NCBI RefSeq assembly: GCF_018131015.1
Contig: NZ_JAFCJJ010000002.1
Coordinates: 186,001 to 250,000 of the forward strand
Reading direction: 5' to 3'
Length of the DNA stretch: 64,000 nt
DNA from: Bradyrhizobium diazoefficiens
GTDB taxonomy: Bacteria; Pseudomonadota; Alphaproteobacteria; Rhizobiales; Xanthobacteraceae
Shown here: in pieces, positions 19,326-27,239 of the stretch
How the letters are laid out: each line of letters begins with the position of its first letter
Numbering within the stretch: the first letter of the stretch is position 1
Notes under the pieces: model-generated
Seen by the model: the letters and a program-made list of their open reading frames with translations, nothing else
Databases searched by the model: none
What the model was told of the DNA's origin: nothing
Translations under genes and position numbers: made by a program

Positions 19326-21826
19326 TCGGCGGCGTCGCGATGCGCCGCCTGGTCGGTCGGGAAGTCGCAGGTCACGGTCGTGCCGCGGCCCACGGCCGAA
19401 TCCACCCGCACATTGCCGCCATGCAGCTCGACGAAGGAGCGCACCAGCGACAGCCCGAGGCCGGCGCCGCGATGGCGCGAACCCTGCGAGCGGCTCTCGA
19501 ACCAGTTGAACACCTTGTCCTTCATGTCGGCCGGTATTCCAGGCCCGGAATCTGTCACAACGAAGACCACGCTGCGCTCGGTGCGGCGCGCGCTGATCCC
19601 GACGGTGGAATCCTGCGGCGAGAAGCCGATGGCGTTGGCGAGCAGATTGTAGAGCACCTGCACTACGCGCTTCTCGTCGCCGACGAAGCTGCCGACATCG
19701 GGCGCGATCTCGACCTTGAGGCGGATGCGGTCGGTGGCGAGCCGGTCCTGGATGCCCTCGGCGGCGAGCTCGATGGTCTTGCTGACGTCGACCGGGCCGA
19801 GCTCGAGCTTCATCGCGCCGGCGTCGATGGTGGCGAGGTCGAGGATGTTGTTGGTGAGCGCGAGCAGCGCGTTGGTCGACTTGGTGACGTAGTCGAGATA
19901 TTCGGCCTGCTTCGGCGTCAGCGGCCCGGTCGAGGGATCGCTGAGGAAATGCGCGAAGCCGACGATGGTGGTGAGCGGGGAGCGCAGCTCGTAGGAGACG
20001 TGGTGGACGAAATCCACCTTCATCTGGTCGGCGGCCTCCAGCGCCTCGTTGCGTTCGCGCAAGGCCCGCTCGACATTCTCGGTGTCGGTGATGTCCTGGA
20101 ACGTCAGCATGGTGGCGCCGTCGTGCAGCGGACGGATCATGCCGTCGAGCACGCTGCCGTCCTTGCGCTCCAGCTTCAGTTCCACGTCGGCGCGGTTCTC
20201 GATCGAGGTGATGGCCTCGCGGATCCGGCGCCAGACGGCGGGATCGTCGAACAGCTGCTGGCACCAGCCCTCGACGGTCTGGATGTGGGGCTCCTCGCGC
20301 ATGGCGTCGTTCGACAGCTTCCACATCCGGACGAAAGCCGGATTGAACAGCTGCGCCTTGCCGTTGCTGCCGAACACGGCGACGCCCTCGGCGAGGCTGT
20401 CGAGCGTCTCGCGCTGGACGCGGATCATGCCGTCGAAGCGGCGGGCGAGGTCGAGGCTCTCGGTGACGTCGTCGAACAGGTAGGTGACGCCGCCTTCGGG
20501 GTTCGGCGTGGTGACGACCGAGAGCGCGCGCCCGTCGGGCAGGTACCAGGTGTCCTTGGCGGCCTCGACCGCGCGATAGGCCTCGTGCAGCTTGGCCTTC
20601 CAGGCGCGGAAGTCCGGCTGCTCCTGCAGCTTGCGGGTGGCGCGGAGCTGGTCGAGCACGCTGGAATCGTCGGGATGGGTGTCGAGGAAGGCGCGGTCGA
20701 GGTCCCACAGCCGGCGGTAGGAATCATTGTAGAAGGCGAGCCGGCGCTGGCCGTCGAATACGGCGACGCCCGAGGAGAGCTGGTCAAGCGTGCGCCGGTG
20801 CGCCTCCGCCATCCGTACCAAAGCGGAGCTCAGCGCATCCGCCTCGCTGGCATCGATGGCGACGCCGACGCTGCCGCCGCCGACATTGACGGCGCGCAAG
20901 TCGTAGATGCGCCGCTCGCCGCCGGTCACGATCGGCAGCCGCGAGGTGAAGCTTGCCGCCTCCTTCAGCCCGCGCTCCATGGCGGAGCGGTTGGCGCTGT
21001 CGAGCAGCTCGAGCCTGCGCTCCTGGGCATCGCTGATGCTGGTCGCCTCGGTCGCGCGCATATAGGCCGGATTGGCGTAAGTCAGCGTGCCATTCTCAGC
21101 CTTGGCCCAGATCGGCCAGGGCGAGGCGGCGGCGAAGCCGCGCAGCATCTCGGTCTCGTCGGAGAGCGACTTGTAGCGCAGATGGATCTCGGCGAGGTCG
21201 CGGCGCAGGCCGGAAAGTTCGCGGATCCTGACGATGGCCTGGCCGCCGATGGCGCGGCCGATGGCCTCCAGCATGAGGCCGTTGGCGGTCGTCAGCGTGA
21301 GCTGGAACCCGTCACCGCGTTCGCGCAAGCCATCGACGGCGTGATCCATCTGCAGCGCGGGTTCCGGCGGCAGCCAGGTTCCGAAGGCGAGCACGCGCTG
21401 CGGCGAGGCATCGCGCGGCAGCACCATGGCGATGTCGCCCGAGATCTGCACGCGGTTGTCGCCGGCCGGCCAGGAGATCAGGATCTGCGGTTCGGCGAAC
21501 AGCAATGCACCGAAGCGGTCGGACTGGAGCTGGAGTTCCCCGATCCGCGCGCGCAGCTTTGCCTCGTTCGCGGCGGTGCGCACGCGCGTGCGCATCAAGA
21601 GGATCGCGGCCACGACCGTGAAGCCGAGCAGGGCCAGCGCAGTGGCGAGCACCGCGAGTTCCTGCCGGTTGAAGTCCAGCAATGTGGAAAGTGCGTCGAC
21701 GAGCTCGGCGGCCTCGGCCGGCGCAGCCGGCAGTAGCGCCGCGAGGGCGCTTCCCATCAGGCCGTTGCGCGCCAACGGTGTGCACGACAGCAGCGCCCGA
21801 CGCATCGACGCGATCACGCCTGACAT
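19322..21826 (-). CDS. divL: DivL-like PAS-domain sensor kinase with Tyr at the phosphoacceptor site
   Basis: An 834-residue membrane kinase when started at the ATG at 21826; a TTG at 21904 would add 26 residues. One N-terminal transmembrane segment (VLATALALLGFTVVAAILL) is followed by several PAS-like regions (around EDATSISDAQERR, VAVFDGQRRLAFYNDSYRRL and VAVFGSNGKAQLFNPAF). The dimerization helix and an HATPase domain come last (NLLANAIGF, DSGPGIP, GAGLGLSLV). In the H-box the usual SHELR is SYELR, with Tyr612 in place of the histidine. That is the hallmark of Caulobacter DivL, which controls CckA and the cell cycle. The call rests on this and on alphaproteobacterial context. Confidence 0.85.
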   Translation of the reverse strand: MSGVIASMRRALLSCTPLARNGLMGSALAALLPAAPAEAAELVDALSTLLDFNRQELAVLATALALLGFTVVAAILLMRTRVRTAANEAKLRARIGELQLQSDRFGALLFAEPQILISWPAGDNRVQISGDIAMVLPRDASPQRVLAFGTWLPPEPALQMDHAVDGLRERGDGFQLTLTTANGLMLEAIGRAIGGQAIVRIRELSGLRRDLAEIHLRYKSLSDETEMLRGFAAASPWPIWAKAENGTLTYANPAYMRATEATSISDAQERRLELLDSANRSAMERGLKEAASFTSRLPIVTGGERRIYDLRAVNVGGGSVGVAIDASEADALSSALVRMAEAHRRTLDQLSSGVAVFDGQRRLAFYNDSYRRLWDLDRAFLDTHPDDSSVLDQLRATRKLQEQPDFRAWKAKLHEAYRAVEAAKDTWYLPDGRALSVVTTPNPEGGVTYLFDDVTESLDLARRFDGMIRVQRETLDSLAEGVAVFGSNGKAQLFNPAFVRMWKLSNDAMREEPHIQTVEGWCQQLFDDPAVWRRIREAITSIENRADVELKLERKDGSVLDGMIRPLHDGATMLTFQDITDTENVERALRERNEALEAADQMKVDFVHHVSYELRSPLTTIVGFAHFLSDPSTGPLTPKQAEYLDYVTKSTNALLALTNNILDLATIDAGAMKLELGPVDVSKTIELAAEGIQDRLATDRIRLKVEIAPDVGSFVGDEKRVVQVLYNLLANAIGFSPQDSTVGISARRTERSVVFVVTDSGPGIPADMKDKVFNWFESRSQGSRHRGAGLGLSLVRSFVELHGGNVRVDSAVGRGTTVTCDFPTDQAAHRDAAE

Positions 21827-22037
21827 AGTTGCCCCAAGACCGCACGAATTGGACCGCACGAATTGACGCGCCGCGACCCCCGTCGCGCGCGAATCAAAGG
21901 ACAATATCCCCTTCGTGACTCCAGCGGTAAGAGTCCAGATCGTGAACGCGAATCCCGATGGGGAAAAAACCAGTCCCGGGCTCTGTCCGGCCGCTGGGCC
22001 GCGAAATGAGTCCGTAATTTGGCGGAAGCGCGCGGTA

Positions 22038-22637
22038 TCAGGAGCCGGCCGTGAGCTGGAGTTTCATCACGGTGATGACGTCCCGCAATTGTGCCGCGTC
22101 GCCCGTGGCACGTTTCACCAGAAGCGCGCCCTGCAGGGCACTGAAGATGAAACGCGCCACCTTGGCCGGTGGCGCCGCCAGGGCAAATTCGCCGTTCCTG
22201 GTTCCACGCTGGAGGATTCGGGTCAGCCAGTCCTGGTGACTCCTGAAGAATCCATCGACGCGGGAACGCAGCGGCGGGGGCAGCGCCAGGATTTCGCCGG
22301 CCAGGGCTCCGCACAGGCAGATCCGGTCTGAAGTCCCGGCGAAGCCGACATAGGGCTCGACATAGAAATCCAGCATCGCCAGCGACGATTGCGTCTCGTC
22401 CTCGCCGATCGCGGCCAGCGCATCGCCGAAGCGGGCCACATAACGGTCGATGACGGCCATCCCCAGGTCGGTCTTGGAGGGGAAATGATAGTGGATGCTC
22501 GCCTTGCGGATGCCGAGGCCATCGGCGATGTCCTGGTAGCTGAAGGCGCTGTAGCCGCGGGTCTGGATCAGCGTCTCGGCGAGATCGAGGATCTGTTCGG
22601 CGGTCTCTGATCTCGGCTTCGGCGCCGTCGTCGTCAT
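22038..22637 (-). CDS. TetR/AcrR-family transcriptional regulator
   Basis: A 199-residue repressor-type protein. The TetR HTH occupies about residues 12-58: AEQILDLAETLIQTRGY, then FSYQDIADGLGIRKASIHYHF and PSKTDLGMAVI. The helical ligand-binding half follows. It is the last gene of a four-gene operon (MAPEG-SDR-cupin-tetR, gaps of 3, 8 and 10 bases). A perfect palindrome in the operon promoter at 24475-24492 is the obvious operator, implying autoregulation. The inducer is unknown. The ATG at 22637 is preferred because upstream codons overlap the cupin end and are poorly conserved in type. Confidence 0.9.
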   Translation of the reverse strand: MTTTAPKPRSETAEQILDLAETLIQTRGYSAFSYQDIADGLGIRKASIHYHFPSKTDLGMAVIDRYVARFGDALAAIGEDETQSSLAMLDFYVEPYVGFAGTSDRICLCGALAGEILALPPPLRSRVDGFFRSHQDWLTRILQRGTRNGEFALAAPPAKVARFIFSALQGALLVKRATGDAAQLRDVITVMKLQLTAGS

Positions 22638-22647
22638 GCAGTCCCCA

Positions 22648-23322
22648 TCATGGCATCGGGCGGAGATGACCTCGCTTGACCCAATAGGTCGCGCCGCCGG
22701 TTGAGCCAAGTGCGCGCCGGAACATGGGCGGATTCCTGATCCACGTCCCCTTGCCGTACTGGCCGTGGGCGTCATGGAGGTCGCCCGCCAGCATGAATAT
22801 CTCCTCGCCGCCCGGGCAGTCCACCTCTTCCAGCGACGTGCCGGGCTGCAAGCGCTCCAGCGTCACCGTTTCCCGGCCGGAAATGGCGCAGAGCGGCAGC
22901 GTTGCCAGGCCGGGCTGGCCGCCATCCCTCCAATTTGCGTGCGCGGTGTCGACGACCAGGCGGTCCTTCTCGCCCGGCTCCATCTGCCGGAGTTTTACCA
23001 GGATCGTGCAGCCCGGCGCAGTACGCGGCGTGTGACGGCTGTGCGGTGGATTGCGGACATAGGTTCCAGCCGGATAATCGCCATGCTCGTCGGAAAACAC
23101 GCCGTCCAGCACCAGAAACTCCTCGCCGAGCGCGTGCTCATGCGCGGGAAACGAGCTGGCGGCCGCGTAGCGGACGAGCGAGGTGGCACGCGCGACTTCG
23201 CCGCCGATCCGGTCGAGCATGCGGCGCTCGACACCTGCCTGCGGGGAGGGAATCCAGGGCATCGTTTCGGTCGGCATGACGACGCGCTGGGTGAAGTCGG
23301 CATTGATGCGATCATTCGCCAT
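22648..23322 (-). CDS. Double-cupin (ChrR-like) protein
   Basis: A 224-residue protein with two cupin domains. The first has the metal-binding set FPAHEHALGEEFLVLDG, then GTYVRNPPHSRHTP. The second is similar, with EEVDCPGGEEIFMLAG and GTWIRNPPMFRRA, but its metal ligands look degraded: the HxH is replaced and only Glu remains. The fold matches the C-terminal domain of the anti-sigma factor ChrR. No zinc-binding N-terminal anti-sigma domain and no ECF sigma gene are adjacent, so a standalone enzymatic or sensing role is more likely. Confidence 0.78.
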   Translation of the reverse strand: MANDRINADFTQRVVMPTETMPWIPSPQAGVERRMLDRIGGEVARATSLVRYAAASSFPAHEHALGEEFLVLDGVFSDEHGDYPAGTYVRNPPHSRHTPRTAPGCTILVKLRQMEPGEKDRLVVDTAHANWRDGGQPGLATLPLCAISGRETVTLERLQPGTSLEEVDCPGGEEIFMLAGDLHDAHGQYGKGTWIRNPPMFRRALGSTGGATYWVKRGHLRPMP

Positions 23323-23330
23323 GACGTCTC

Positions 23331-24041
23331 CTAAAACTTCTCGGTGAAAGGACGCAGGTCCATCTCCTGGGTCCACGCCAGCGGCGCCTGCGCGGTGAGC
23401 TGGAGATAGGCCTGCGCCATCGCTTTCGAATCCATCCGGCCGGCATTCGCAGGTCCGAAACGCTGATCGGTTTTCGGCGTGTCGATCAACCCGTCGATCA
23501 CGACGTGGGCGACATGAACGCCCTTCGGGCCGAATTCGCGGGCCAGCGCCTGGGCAAGTCCGCGGAGCGCGAATTTGGCGGATGCGAAAGCGGCGAAGTT
23601 GGGGCCGCCGCGCAGGCTTGCCGTGGCGCCCGAGAAGATCACGGTGCCGCTCCGGCGCGCAGCCATGTGTGGAAGCACGGCTTGCGCCGACAGCATCGCG
23701 CCGAGGCAGGCAACGCGCCAGACGTCCTCGAATGCCTGCGGTGAGATTTCGCCGAACGGCCGGATCGTCAGGCGCTGTGCGTTGTGAATGAGCACGTCGA
23801 TGGTCCCGGCAATGGGCTCAAGCGCGAGTTGAACGTCGGCCGGGCGGGTCAGATCGCAGGTCATGTGGGTGTAGCTGCCGCCGGCTCGCGCGACAGATGC
23901 ACCGATCTGTTCCGACGCGCGGCTGGTCCGTGACAGGCCGAGCACGTCGTAGCCGCCTTGCGCGAAGGTCGCGCCGATGTCCGCGCCGAGGCCTTCGGCG
24001 ATGCCGGTCACGAGCAACGTGCGCCGCCCGAGCTCCGACAT
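23331..24041 (-). CDS. SDR-family oxidoreductase with Phe in place of the catalytic Tyr
   Basis: A 236-residue short-chain dehydrogenase/reductase-like protein. The cofactor motif is VTGIAEGLG near the start, and the second motif is IHNAQR, corresponding to NNAG. The catalytic Ser is in IFSGATAS. At the YxxxK position the protein reads FASAK: the lysine is kept but the tyrosine is Phe (codon TTC at 23587-23589). VHVAHVVIDGLIDTP follows, typical of a subgroup of SDRs. Activity may differ from a normal dehydrogenase. It is the second gene of the TetR operon, 3 bases after the MAPEG gene. Confidence 0.83.
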   Translation of the reverse strand: MSELGRRTLLVTGIAEGLGADIGATFAQGGYDVLGLSRTSRASEQIGASVARAGGSYTHMTCDLTRPADVQLALEPIAGTIDVLIHNAQRLTIRPFGEISPQAFEDVWRVACLGAMLSAQAVLPHMAARRSGTVIFSGATASLRGGPNFAAFASAKFALRGLAQALAREFGPKGVHVAHVVIDGLIDTPKTDQRFGPANAGRMDSKAMAQAYLQLTAQAPLAWTQEMDLRPFTEKF

Positions 24042-24044
24042 CGT

Positions 24045-24443
24045 TCAGATCCAGCGCAAGATGCTGGCGATGATCGCGATCTGCGCGAGCCAGCCTGCGG
24101 TGAATGCCAACGTGCGCGCGACCGGAATACCGGCGGCATAGACGGCGTAATGCGCGAGGCGGGCGAAGAAATAGACCACGACGGCGGTCCTGGTCGCCGC
24201 GTTCGAAATGCCGAGCACATGCGCGGTGAGCACGATCGGCGCGAAGATGGCGAGGTTCTCGATGGCGTTGCCATGCGCGCGAATGGCGCGCTGCGCCCAG
24301 TCCGCCAGCTTGCCGCTTTCGGGTGCGGCTCCGGCCAGCGTACCGCCGAGACCGGTGGCGGCGATGCGGTCGAGAACATAGGGCACCCAGAACAGGGCCG
24401 TCATGAGTGCGGTCAATGTCAGCCAATAGAGTTCGGTCGTCAC
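24045..24443 (-). CDS. MAPEG-family membrane protein
   Basis: A 132-residue protein of the membrane-associated eicosanoid/glutathione metabolism family with four hydrophobic segments. The family signature is visible as RAIRAHGNAIENLAIFAPIVL, then RTAVVVYFFARLAHYAVYAAGIP. MAPEG proteins include glutathione transferases and peroxidases, but the reaction is unknown here. The GTG at 24443 is chosen because GAGGAG lies 6 bases upstream. The ATG at 24449 would abut that ribosome site, and an ATG at 24467 lies at or before the predicted transcript start. First gene of the TetR-controlled operon. Confidence 0.78.
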   Translation of the reverse strand: MTTELYWLTLTALMTALFWVPYVLDRIAATGLGGTLAGAAPESGKLADWAQRAIRAHGNAIENLAIFAPIVLTAHVLGISNAATRTAVVVYFFARLAHYAVYAAGIPVARTLAFTAGWLAQIAIIASILRWI

Positions 24444-24474
24444 GGGCATCTCCTCGGGTTGGCGCATTTGATTT

Positions 24475-24498
24475 CTACCTATTAGTAGGTAGAGTCAA
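24475..24498 (-). promoter_or_regulatory. TetR operator palindrome with adjoining -35-like box
   Basis: A perfect inverted repeat CTACCTA-TTAG-TAGGTAG occupies 24475-24492. On the minus strand the hexamer TTGACT (24493-24498) abuts it, so the palindrome fills the promoter spacer. It lies 32 bases before the MAPEG start. A repressor bound here would block RNA polymerase; the tetR gene at the operon end is the likely binder. Confidence 0.75.
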
Positions 24499-24552
24499 GT
24501 GGCGCGCGTTCAGAAGACCGTGAAGACTGCAATCCTGGCGAGGGGAGCGGAT

Positions 24553-25011
24553 TTAGCGGCCGGTCGAGCCGAAGCCCCCGGCGCCGCGGTCGGTCGATGA
24601 CAGCGTCACCACGGGAACCAGCGCGGCCTGCACCACCGGCGCGATCACCATCTGTGCGATGCGCTCGCCGCGGCTGATCATGAACGGCGCTGGGCCGTGA
24701 TTGATCAAAATCACCTTGATCTCGCCGCGGTAGTCGGCGTCGATCGTGCCCGGCGAGTTCAGCACGGTGACGCCGTGCTTGGCGGCAAGCCCCGAGCGCG
24801 GCCGCACCTGCGCCTCGTGTCCGGGCGGCAGCGCGATCGCAAGCCCCGTCGGCACCAGCGCATATTGCCCGGGCGCGAGCGTCATCGGCGCGCCGTCCGG
24901 AACCGCCGCCTGCAGGTCGAGGCCGGCGGCCTCCGCAGTCTGATAGGCCGGCAGCGGCAGGCCTTCGGCATGCGCCAGGCGCTGCAGTTCGACGTTGATT
25001 GTCGTGCTCAA
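24553..25011 (-). CDS. dut: dUTP diphosphatase
   Basis: Hydrolyses dUTP to dUMP and pyrophosphate, keeping uracil out of DNA and feeding dTMP synthesis. The 152 residues hold the five trimeric dUTPase motifs: [43 protein letters not shown] and the C-terminal [11 protein letters not shown]. The only start in phase that keeps the usual N-terminus is a TTG at 25011, which overlaps the coaBC stop (TTGA), so translation is coupled to coaBC. The coaBC-dut pairing is common in proteobacteria. Confidence 0.95.
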   Translation of the reverse strand: MSTTINVELQRLAHAEGLPLPAYQTAEAAGLDLQAAVPDGAPMTLAPGQYALVPTGLAIALPPGHEAQVRPRSGLAAKHGVTVLNSPGTIDADYRGEIKVILINHGPAPFMISRGERIAQMVIAPVVQAALVPVVTLSSTDRGAGGFGSTGR

Positions 25012-26453
25012 GATGCGGTCTCCGCGGATTTGCCGGTCACGCCGCCCGTCACACTCTTGGCAATATGCGCGACCAGCTCGATGGCGACCTGTTCCTTGGT
25101 CATCACGGGCCAGGAATCAACCGCCATCTCGCCGTCCTTGCGGCTGATGAGGTGCACCGTGTTGCTGTCGCCGCCCATCACGCCGGTTGCCGGCGAGACG
25201 TCGTTGGCGACGATCCAGTCGCAGCCCTTGCGGGCGAGCTTGGACTTGGCGTTGTCGATGAGGTGCTCGGTCTCGGCGGCAAAGCCGATCACCAGCGGCG
25301 GGCGCTTGTCGGTCAGCTTCGAGATGGTGGCGAGGATGTCGGGATTCTCGACGAGCTCAAGCGGCGGCATGCCGGCCGCAGTCTTCTTCAGTTTCTGCTC
25401 GCCTGCGTTGGCGACGCGCCAGTCGGCGACCGCGGCCGCGAAGATCGCGATGTCGGCGGGAAGCGCGGCCTGCACCTGGTCCAGCATGTCACGCGCCGAT
25501 TCCACGTGCTTGACCGTCACGTCCTGGGGATCGTCGAGATCAACGGGGCCGCTGACCAGAACCACCTCGGCGCCGGCGGCCCGCGCCGCAGCGGCAATGG
25601 CAAAGCCCTGCTTGCCGGAGGAGCGGTTGGCGATGTAGCGCACGGGATCGATCGGTTCGTGCGTGGGCCCTGCGGTGATCAGCACGCGCTTGCCCGCGAG
25701 CGGCCGCGGCACCGGCGGCCGCAGCAGGCGCTCGGCGGCGGCGGCGATCTCGATGGCCTCGGACATGCGGCCGACGCCGGCCTCGCCCGCCTCCGCCATC
25801 TCGCCGGAATTCGGCCCGATCAGCACCACGCCGTCGCGCTGCAGCTGCGCGACGTTGCGGCGCGTCGCGGCGTTGCTCCACATCAGCGGATTCATAGCCG
25901 GCGCCAGCAGCACCTTGCGGTTGGTCGCGAGCAGGATCGCGCTGGCGAGATCGTCGGCATGGCCGTTCGCCATCTTCGCCATCAGGTCGGCGGTGGCGGG
26001 CGCCACCACGATCAGGTCGCAATCGCGGGCGAGGCGGATATGGCCGGCGTCGAATTCGCTCTGGGGGTCGAACAGGTCGGTGTAGACGCGCTCATGCGAC
26101 AGCGCGCTCACGGCGAGCGGCGTGACGAATTGCTGGGCCGCCTTGGTCAGCACGCAGCGGACCTCGACGCGGCGCTCCTTCAGCCGCCGGATCAGGTCGA
26201 GCGATTTATAGGCCGCGATGCCGCCGCCGATGATCAGGGTGACGCTGGCCTCCGGAACGGCGCTCGCGCGCTGGGAGGTGGGGGCAGGGGCAGGCGGCGC
26301 CGCAAACGCCGTCAGCGGCACCTCGTGGCCCTCGATCAGGTCCCGCAGGATGACCCGGACCTCTTCCTCGACCGACCTGCGATTCTGGGCCGAGCGCAGC
26401 CGCAAATAGGCTTTGACGGCGTCGTCGAGCTTGCGGATGGTCAGGCTTGCCAT
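25008..26453 (-). CDS. coaBC: CoaBC with an N-terminal ribbon-helix-helix DNA-binding domain
   Basis: Bifunctional phosphopantothenate-cysteine ligase and phosphopantothenoylcysteine decarboxylase of coenzyme A synthesis. The ATG at 26453 (GGAGGG upstream) gives 481 residues, about 70 more than usual. Residues 1-43 ([20 protein letters not shown]..., [14 protein letters not shown]) match the FitA-like RHH antitoxin domain, and a Pro/Ala linker follows at 48-66. CoaC then starts at [15 protein letters not shown], with [10 protein letters not shown] and the [11 protein letters not shown] substrate region. CoaB follows with [26 protein letters not shown] and [10 protein letters not shown]. No PIN toxin gene is nearby. 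Two tandem palindromes overlap the promoter, which suggests direct autorepression. Confidence 0.93.
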   Translation of the reverse strand: MASLTIRKLDDAVKAYLRLRSAQNRRSVEEEVRVILRDLIEGHEVPLTAFAAPPAPAPTSQRASAVPEASVTLIIGGGIAAYKSLDLIRRLKERRVEVRCVLTKAAQQFVTPLAVSALSHERVYTDLFDPQSEFDAGHIRLARDCDLIVVAPATADLMAKMANGHADDLASAILLATNRKVLLAPAMNPLMWSNAATRRNVAQLQRDGVVLIGPNSGEMAEAGEAGVGRMSEAIEIAAAAERLLRPPVPRPLAGKRVLITAGPTHEPIDPVRYIANRSSGKQGFAIAAAARAAGAEVVLVSGPVDLDDPQDVTVKHVESARDMLDQVQAALPADIAIFAAAVADWRVANAGEQKLKKTAAGMPPLELVENPDILATISKLTDKRPPLVIGFAAETEHLIDNAKSKLARKGCDWIVANDVSPATGVMGGDSNTVHLISRKDGEMAVDSWPVMTKEQVAIELVAHIAKSVTGGVTGKSAETAS

Positions 26454-26472
26454 GACGCCCTCCAACACGGAA

Positions 26473-26512
26473 TGATAGCAATGCTATCACCCATGTGATT
26501 GCAGTGCAATCA
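26473..26512 (-). promoter_or_regulatory. coaBC promoter with two tandem 17-bp operators
   Basis: Palindrome 1 is TGATAGCA-A-TGCTATCA (26473-26489) and palindrome 2 is TGATTGCA-G-TGCAATCA (26496-26512). Both are perfect, and their centres are 23 bases apart. On the minus strand a -35-like TTGCAC (26504-26509) and a -10-like TAGCAT (26481-26486) with a 17-base spacer lie inside the two palindromes. Predicted transcription would start about 20 bases before the coaBC ATG. The TGATAGCA/TGCTATCA half-sites resemble those I recall for gonococcal FitA. Confidence 0.75.
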
Positions 26513-26648
26513 GACTTTAGCAATCGTCCTAATCAGGACACGCACTGAAGCGGATTAGGGCACCGCTGCTAACGGGGTCTTTCGGCTCGACTTTTTTGGA
26601 CGCCGCCCTATCATTCTTAATTGTTGGTTTACCGAAACGTTAGACTTT

Positions 26649-26688
26649 TAAGAAAAGGACCTACGGAAGCGGCAACTTCCGTAGGTCC
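26649..26688 (-). terminator. Intrinsic terminator of the 30-residue peptide gene
   Basis: A perfect 13-bp stem GGACCTACGGAAG / CTTCCGTAGGTCC (26657-26669 and 26676-26688) with a 6-base loop is followed on the minus strand by TTTTCTT. It lies 15 bases beyond the stop of the small gene at 26704-26796. Confidence 0.88.
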
Positions 26689-26703
26689 AGTAAGGACTAA
26701 CGG

Positions 26704-26796
26704 TCAGTTTTTATAGTAGTGCATCAAGGACACGCAGAGATGAGCAAGTCCGATGATGACTAGTGCGACCGTTAGCATCACGATGGCATTTTCCAT
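26704..26796 (-). CDS. Small 30-residue membrane protein (unannotated class)
   Basis: A short open frame that reads MENAIVMLTVALVIIGLAHL then CVSLMHYYKN and a TGA stop. Residues 4-24 form one hydrophobic transmembrane helix, and the C-terminus is basic/aromatic (HYYKN). AAGGAG lies about 8 bases before the ATG. A 10-bp hairpin precedes the ribosome site (26816-26839) and a strong terminator follows the stop, giving a self-contained gene. It resembles the general class of single-helix regulators of membrane complexes, but I do not recognise the family and assign no function. It lies in an AT-richer pocket between coaBC and ubiB. Confidence 0.7.
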   Translation of the reverse strand: MENAIVMLTVALVIIGLAHLCVSLMHYYKN

Positions 26797-26815
26797 CGGA
26801 GATGCTCCTTGGTTA

Positions 26816-26839
26816 GAGGGCAGCCAAACGGCTGCCCTC
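26816..26839 (-). promoter_or_regulatory. Perfect hairpin just upstream of the small membrane protein gene
   Basis: GAGGGCAGCC-AAAC-GGCTGCCCTC is a perfect 10-bp stem. It ends 20 bases before the small gene's ATG and about 10 before its ribosome site. There is no U-run after it on the minus strand, so it is not a typical terminator. It could be an mRNA 5-prime stabiliser, an operator, or a stem that controls ribosome access. Confidence 0.55.
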
Positions 26840-26951
26840 GGAGCATGCGCGAGTAACCTTAAGGGTTAGCTAAAAGAGTCTCTGATTTTTAAAGAGGCGA
26901 TCTAGCTGATCTAGAAGCCAGCCAACTCGTGTTTAGCCGTTCCCCCTGATA

Positions 26952-27239
26952 TTACGAGTTAGCGAGAAGTTTTTGAGTTTCGAGACGGTCCGCTTCGATC
27001 TCTTCGTCCTGCCTCATCTCCAAGACGATTTGGCCGAGCTTTTCCAAGGGAATCTCGATTTTTCCTTCAAGAACGAGTGAGCCGAGCGCTCGGGTCGCGA
27101 GGCCAAGCTTGTATTCTGCATGCTTTCGGAGACGCCTCTGTTCTGTTGCGTCCGCCCGCGCTTCTCTAAGCCAGCCTCTAAGCTCATCCTTGGTAGGCTG
27201 AATCATTGGAGCGCCAGAGCGCCCCCACATATTGCTCAT
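26952..27239 (-). CDS. Hypothetical protein, 95 residues
   Basis: No family is recognised. The protein starts MSNMWGRSGAPMIQPTKDEL, with AAGGAAA about 8 bases upstream of the ATG at 27239. Residues 17-45 are rich in Arg/Glu/Ala and probably helical (LREARADATEQRRLRKHAEY). A second helical part includes LEKLGQIVLEMRQDEEIEAD. It is soluble, charged and has no signal peptide. Codon use is less GC-biased than the neighbours, which suggests recent acquisition. It lies between the small peptide gene and ubiB on the same strand. A longer upstream reading overlaps ubiB and is not coding. Confidence 0.6.
   Translation of the reverse strand: MSNMWGRSGAPMIQPTKDELRGWLREARADATEQRRLRKHAEYKLGLATRALGSLVLEGKIEIPLEKLGQIVLEMRQDEEIEADRLETQKLLANS

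Noticed and set aside
19326..20708. Upstream extension of the tsaE-amgK frame by about 460 codons
   Set aside because: The extension is Arg/Pro/His-rich, out of phase within divL, and unlike TsaE. The ATG overlapping the divL stop is the natural start.
19271..21736. An 821-codon plus-strand frame opposite the DivL-like kinase
   Set aside because: The kinase motifs, the ATGA overlap with tsaE and the operon order all support the minus strand only.
22648..23322. ChrR-type anti-sigma factor
   Set aside because: Only the cupin part is present; no anti-sigma zinc domain and no sigma factor gene is next to it.
26454..26468. TTG start for coaBC five codons upstream
   Set aside because: The TTG overlaps the GGAGGG ribosome site that serves the ATG at 26453.
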